DNA of 64,000 bases from Absidia repens (Eukaryota; Mucoromycota; Mucoromycetes; Mucorales; Cunninghamellaceae), in the NCBI GenBank assembly GCA_002105175.1, contig MCGE01000029.1, positions 124,001 through 188,000 on the forward strand, in the 5' to 3' direction. Both the position numbers and the translations under genes were made by a program. The notes beneath the pieces are model-generated. The model was not told where the DNA came from. It saw only the letters and a program-made list of their open reading frames with translations, and did not search any database. This document shows, one piece after another, positions 59,785 to 64,000 of this stretch. Within the stretch, counting starts at the first letter, position 1; each line of letters begins with the position of its first letter.

Positions 59785-60754
59785 AGAAATATGCCCCCCC
59801 CCTCTCGTCTCCCTTTGTTAGTATATAGTCCTCTCTCTTGTTATAGAATTATTATTTTGTTGTTTCTTTCTACCCATTCCATTCACACCTCCTTATTTTT
59901 TTTACTACTTCAACTCTTCTCTTTTTTTTTTTTTGCATTGATCACCTTATCATATTATTTTTGTTTTGTTATCTTTTTTTTCTTTTTTTTTGTATTCTCT
60001 TATAGAATCTGTCACACCCCCCTTCATTGTACATTTATTTCTTTCTTTTGTTGTTTATATATTATCAAAAAAGCATTTCTTGTTTACTCAAATTACAATA
60101 AAAAGTTCTATCCATTTAATATTTATATTCTACGGTCTTTGTTTCCTTGCTGGGGAAATTGGAGGGTTTGGAATGGTTCGGGTGTTTGCGTTAGGGCAAT
60201 GACGAAGGGAAAAAAAAAGGGAAGGACATCTTAAATATTCTATGCGGGTCTTGTGGGGGGGATATATGACATATAGCAATCTACATAGATGATACCAAGT
60301 TCTATGATGCAGTTTGACATGAATGGCAAGAAATTTGGGTTTTATGGAGCATGCTAAGGGTATTTATTATACTTGACAATAAAACATTTAACCACGTATG
60401 ATAACATGATAATAAATGATGTTTATGCGACTGAACTGACTCCTTCCAGTACGAATCAATCGTCATATTGTTATATCATAAGCTCCCTTCTGGTTTTGTT
60501 CTTATGCATCCTTCACTGCCTCCTTTTTTTTCATGTGTACACAATGGTCATTTTTCATGTAAGGGTATTCAAGAAATCCCTCTCATCTCTATATGTGAAA
60601 ACCCAGGACAGTAGATGGAATGCTGGGAACGATAGTTGATTGATATTGCCTCTTACCTAAATTTTTTTGTTTGTACTGCATGTACAATGTTCATACAGTA
60701 AGCATACAAGAGGAGACACTGAGCGCATGAGAGGCGGTGTAAAAAACAGAATTA
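59785..60754. other. PHD gene 3' UTR and spacer
   Basis: T-rich 3' UTR with a poly(A) signal at 60097–60102. The frames here (up to 147 codons) are homopolymer-driven and not called. Confidence 0.45.
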
Positions 60755-61168
60755 AAAAGAATATTTTATTCAGATGTAGGTGTAAACTGTAAAAACTAAA
60801 TTAAGTTACATAATCCAATTATAATACTATGACACATATATAGAAACGAGCGTCGATATATATATATATATATATATATGTTTGTGTGTGGGGGTTGTTG
60901 TTGTTGTTAAAAAGGTAGGTGACAGATTATTCTACTGTTGAAGGGGTTAACCGTATTAGGGCAAATTGCCTCATTTTGTCTTCAAAGGGTTTGAAAGAAG
61001 AAAACACACATTTTGCTGATATTTAATTGTGATAGTTATTGTCATAAATAGATGCCACCATATTGATAAAGTTGTATGGTGTTAATTGTTGTAAAAAAAA
61101 AAAAAAGGATCATCAAAAATTTCGTTTTAAATCCCGCCCACGTGAAATATTTATTTACGTCCTATTTT

Positions 61169-61208
<40 letters not shown>

Positions 61209-62460
61209 TACAATTGTGGCACCTATGGGGTTATGTTGGACTTAGATTAGTGTCCGGTCCAATTTGAAAAGCGTTTCCAGCTCAGGGATTACAACGTGCA
61301 TGGGGACACCCTTTCATTTTGGATTCAGGATTTAGAACCACCATTAGTTGGTTTTTGGGACTTCCATTAGTTTAGTGTTAGCGTATCATAGTTTGTATCA
61401 ACATCTCAATAAAATATGTCTTTTTTTTTTACATGCTTCAATAAAAATGTCCTATAAGCCTCTCTCGTTTTTTGAACATTAGATCCTTTTTTTACTGCCT
61501 TCATCCTTTTTGACTAGGGCTGACTGTTGATATGCTTTCATTAACACATGTCCCTTTTACCATTCCCACTACAGTATATTAGATCCCATGTTATCATTTT
61601 CCCTTTAGTTAATGTTGACTATTTTTAAATCTCACACTAGTGTCCCACATTAGATCTCCTTCTACAATGAAACCTCTTATCTTTAGTTTTGGTATCTACA
61701 TATATCTACATATACTTATATGCTTTAATAAAATATGTCCTTTTTTATAAATATTATCTCATCAGTCATATAGTAAACAATGTATCTATTGTAGCTTTAG
61801 AGTACTACTAAACACTTGTTCTCTTATTAGCCCACAATGACATACGCATATTCCTGTTTGACCAATTATATAAATGGAAATAGATAGTGCTGAACTTGTA
61901 GCCGTCGTTGTAGAATAGTTTGCACTGTTTCTAGCTTATCTATAACTATTTGTATCACCTTTATGTAGCCTAGGTACTAGTAGACAGTTGTAGGACACTC
62001 AATATGAAACATGACTGTATTCCCGCTCTACTGTGCTATTCATATCACTCAGCCTATACCGTGTCACCACCATAACCTTCAGTTTGATCAGACATACCGT
62101 ATATGTCCAGTTTTTTTTTTCGCGTGTAATATATTAATAATAATATAGAGTCCCCCTAACTAAAGTCAGTTGAGCCACAAGGGGTTGTCTATTAAAGTGC
62201 GAAAAATGGAGGAGGGATTCCACTGTCATCGACACCACTTTTCAAATATTGCTCCCCCCCTTTTTGACACCCAGTCAATCAATTTTTTTTCTTTCTGAAA
62301 GTGTGTGAATGTTTGCATCCCGCGCAAAATCTTTGTTTTTTATGAAATTGAACATTTAAAGTAAGAGGTACCTGAGTCATGCCTTCGATGTAAACAATTG
62401 CAACAATTAAAGTTTACTTTATGTTCCTGCCGAACTGCGCCATATATCATACAGACAAAC
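60755..62460 (+). repeat. composite dispersed repeat copy L (longest)
   Basis: The left arm TATTTTATTCAGATGTAGG (about 60761) is inverted relative to the right half. A (TA)n lies at 60858–60879. The core AAATCCCGCCCACGTGAAAT (CACGTG 61139–61144) is followed by a (CTTT)n microsatellite (about 61167–61208), the anchor GTGCATGGGGACACCCTTTC (about 61295), CATCTCAATAAAATATGTC (61401), AATAAAA modules, CAGTTGAGCC (about 62169) and the tail CAATTAAAGTTTACTTTATG (62404). It defines the fullest extent of the family, about 1.7 kb. Confidence 0.7.
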
Positions 62461-64000
62461 ATACTGAATACATACACAATGCTCTGGAAATGTGGTGGTC
62501 TTTGTTAATGACCGTTTTTTTTTTTTTTTTTTTTTTTTTACATATACGTCAAAAAGCGTTGTTCTTTTTTTTCCTTCGTGAACGACCTATCCTCAGCTTC
62601 GAGTTACTTAGCATAGGTTGGGGTAGAAATATCGTTTTATGTTATTGAAGTGTAGACGACAAAGGTTGTCGATCGCTCATTCAAATAATCCAGTCGGCGG
62701 CCTATTTACGCCTAGACAAGCGCCGTCCAGTTCCAAAAAGATCGACACTATGAGAATGGTATTGATTCACAAACGGAAAAACATCAAAGGATCGACATCA
62801 TGTACACGAAGAGCAAAATAATAATAACAATAATGAATGGTTGACGATCAAAGGTGGTAGTATTTAGACCCAAGGAGGTAGAAAAATCATTTACGATCAT
62901 GCTTTCACGAGAAATCTGACATTAAACACTAACATCCATATGCATTCCTCCCAACATGCGTTTACCAACCTTACAAATTCTATGTATAGCAAGGTACGGT
63001 AATATGAGCAATACAAGAATCTCAGATGGAAAGAAAACAAAGGCAGATGATATGTACTCCGTTGAACCTGGCTGTGGAGCTCTTTTAACAATCACAAGGG
63101 ATATGACAGGATGATCACATACAGTACATCATATGATTCTCCGTAGTTGGTTCATCCACAAAAAGAAAGAAAAAGAAAACCATAGTGGCAACTTTATGGT
63201 ATTTTAGTATACTTTAATATAGTGAAAGGAATTGAACTTTGACATATTTTTTAATGTTTTTTTTTTGTTTGCTTATTTGTATGTTTATCTGTTATTTTTA
63301 TTTATTGTTGTTATTGTGTCTTTGATGCTTCTCTTTGTGTACCTCTGTTCAACAAGTAAAATCATGATGAGAGTAACACAAACCTATTTTAGACCTTAAA
63401 GAAAATAAAGAACGATCAAAGAAACTGGTTTTGATTTTCTCCCACTCCTATATTAATCGACATGAACTTCAATATTCATTTTGTGTGTCTATAACATCAT
63501 GTCAAATGATGATTTAAAAAGGAAAAGGAGAAAGGCCCATGAATGTATTTAAACATATGATTAAAAAGAAAAAGATTGACATGGTTCTCCTGTAGTTTTT
63601 TAATTCACGACATTGAAAAAGAACGTGCTGAGCATGATACCGATCACCCAAGAAAAATACGTTGACTGAAAAAGAGACTAGCCATTACTTCACTTTTTGT
63701 GTTCTCTAAGCTTGGAAATGGCCATACGATATTAACTTCTCACTTTTTTTTTGTTCGTTCTGACCAATTCACTTTCTTTTTTTTTTTGTTCCCTGGGACT
63801 CGGCGACTGACTGTTACACTACCGCTTTTGGAACGACCAATCAAATGTCCGAAGAAATGAGGAGCAGCAAGAAAAAGGGCATCCCTCCACTTTTTTTTCT
63901 TCCTCTCTTTTTTTTTTCTTCTTCTTCTTCTTTTCCCCTTTTCCCCTTTTTCCCATTTAGATTATGACATATAGAAATAGCTTACTATCATTGTATCCGC
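62461..64000. other. right-edge spacer, no supported gene
   Basis: AT-rich with T-runs (62515–62539, 63900s). A 60-codon plus-strand frame at 62639–62821 (NNPVGGLFTPRQAPSSSKK) is less AT-driven than its surroundings and might be an exon, but lacks partners. The last about 150 bp become pyrimidine-rich like the leaders of other genes here, so a gene may start beyond the edge. Confidence 0.35.

Noticed and set aside
59791..60234. 147-codon hydrophobic frame after the PHD gene
   Set aside because: It lies in the T-rich 3' UTR and reads as Phe/Leu/Ser from homopolymers.
61167..61208. (CTTT)n tract as an independent feature
   Set aside because: It sits at a fixed place within the dispersed repeat (matched by (AAAG)n in minus-strand copy J), so it belongs to that element.
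1..64000. tRNA, 5S rRNA, snRNA genes
   Set aside because: Scanned by eye for T-loop GGTTCGA-type boxes, 5S and U1/U2/U4/U6 signatures; no convincing match. A covariance-model scan would be decisive.

Overview
The window is nuclear DNA from a filamentous fungus, most probably an early-diverging Mucoromycota species. The support is AT-rich intergenic DNA, many short GT–AG introns (about 50–150 bp), long homopolymer runs, Gln/Asp-rich nuclear proteins, and core eukaryotic genes (Drs2-type flippase, Tlg1/syntaxin-6 SNARE, eEF1B guanine-exchange subunit, mitochondrial bL21m, sphingosine-1-phosphate lyase, Htd2-like dehydratase, steryl ester hydrolase). The genus is not resolved. I saw no bacterial, viral, CRISPR, rRNA or tRNA feature.

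Layout. 0–3.2 kb: the 3' end of an unrecognised gene, a cryptic minus-strand gene fragment, and a two-exon Cys-rich, single-membrane-segment protein. 3.2–6.2 kb: a dispersed repeat and a 156-bp tandem duplication. 6.2–14.5 kb: a dense plus-strand block with a secreted EXORDIUM/phosphate-induced-like protein, the Tlg1-type Qc-SNARE (6 exons) and the Drs2-type P4-ATPase (14 exons). 14.5–17.3 kb: a composite repeat. 17.3–22.1 kb: an F-box protein and an unresolved multi-exon gene or pseudogene. 22.9–27.0 kb: a polyGln zinc-finger factor. 27–33.5 kb: repeats around the eEF1B gene. 33.5–37.3 kb: a low-complexity Ser/His/Asn-rich protein and a decayed gene. 37.6–41.8 kb: repeat cluster with a 34-bp minisatellite between two about 1.15-kb direct repeats. 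41.9–45.4 kb: bL21m and sphingosine-1-phosphate lyase. 45.4–51.9 kb: repeats and two weak coding regions. 51.9–59.8 kb: Htd2, steryl ester hydrolase and a PHD-finger protein. 59.8–64 kb: another composite repeat.

Gene relationships. Tlg1 and Drs2 both act at the trans-Golgi/endosome and lie about 400 bp apart on the same strand. Three further genes handle lipids or fatty acids (sphingosine-1-phosphate lyase, Htd2, steryl ester hydrolase). There is no evidence for one pathway cluster; the housekeeping genes simply sit between repeats.

The most unusual content is the dispersed non-coding repeat family: eleven recognisable copies, seven with a CACGTG core. At least three copies carry inverted arms, and one pair flanks the minisatellite. 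All exon models were built by eye from splice signals and reading frames and have not been checked against transcripts.
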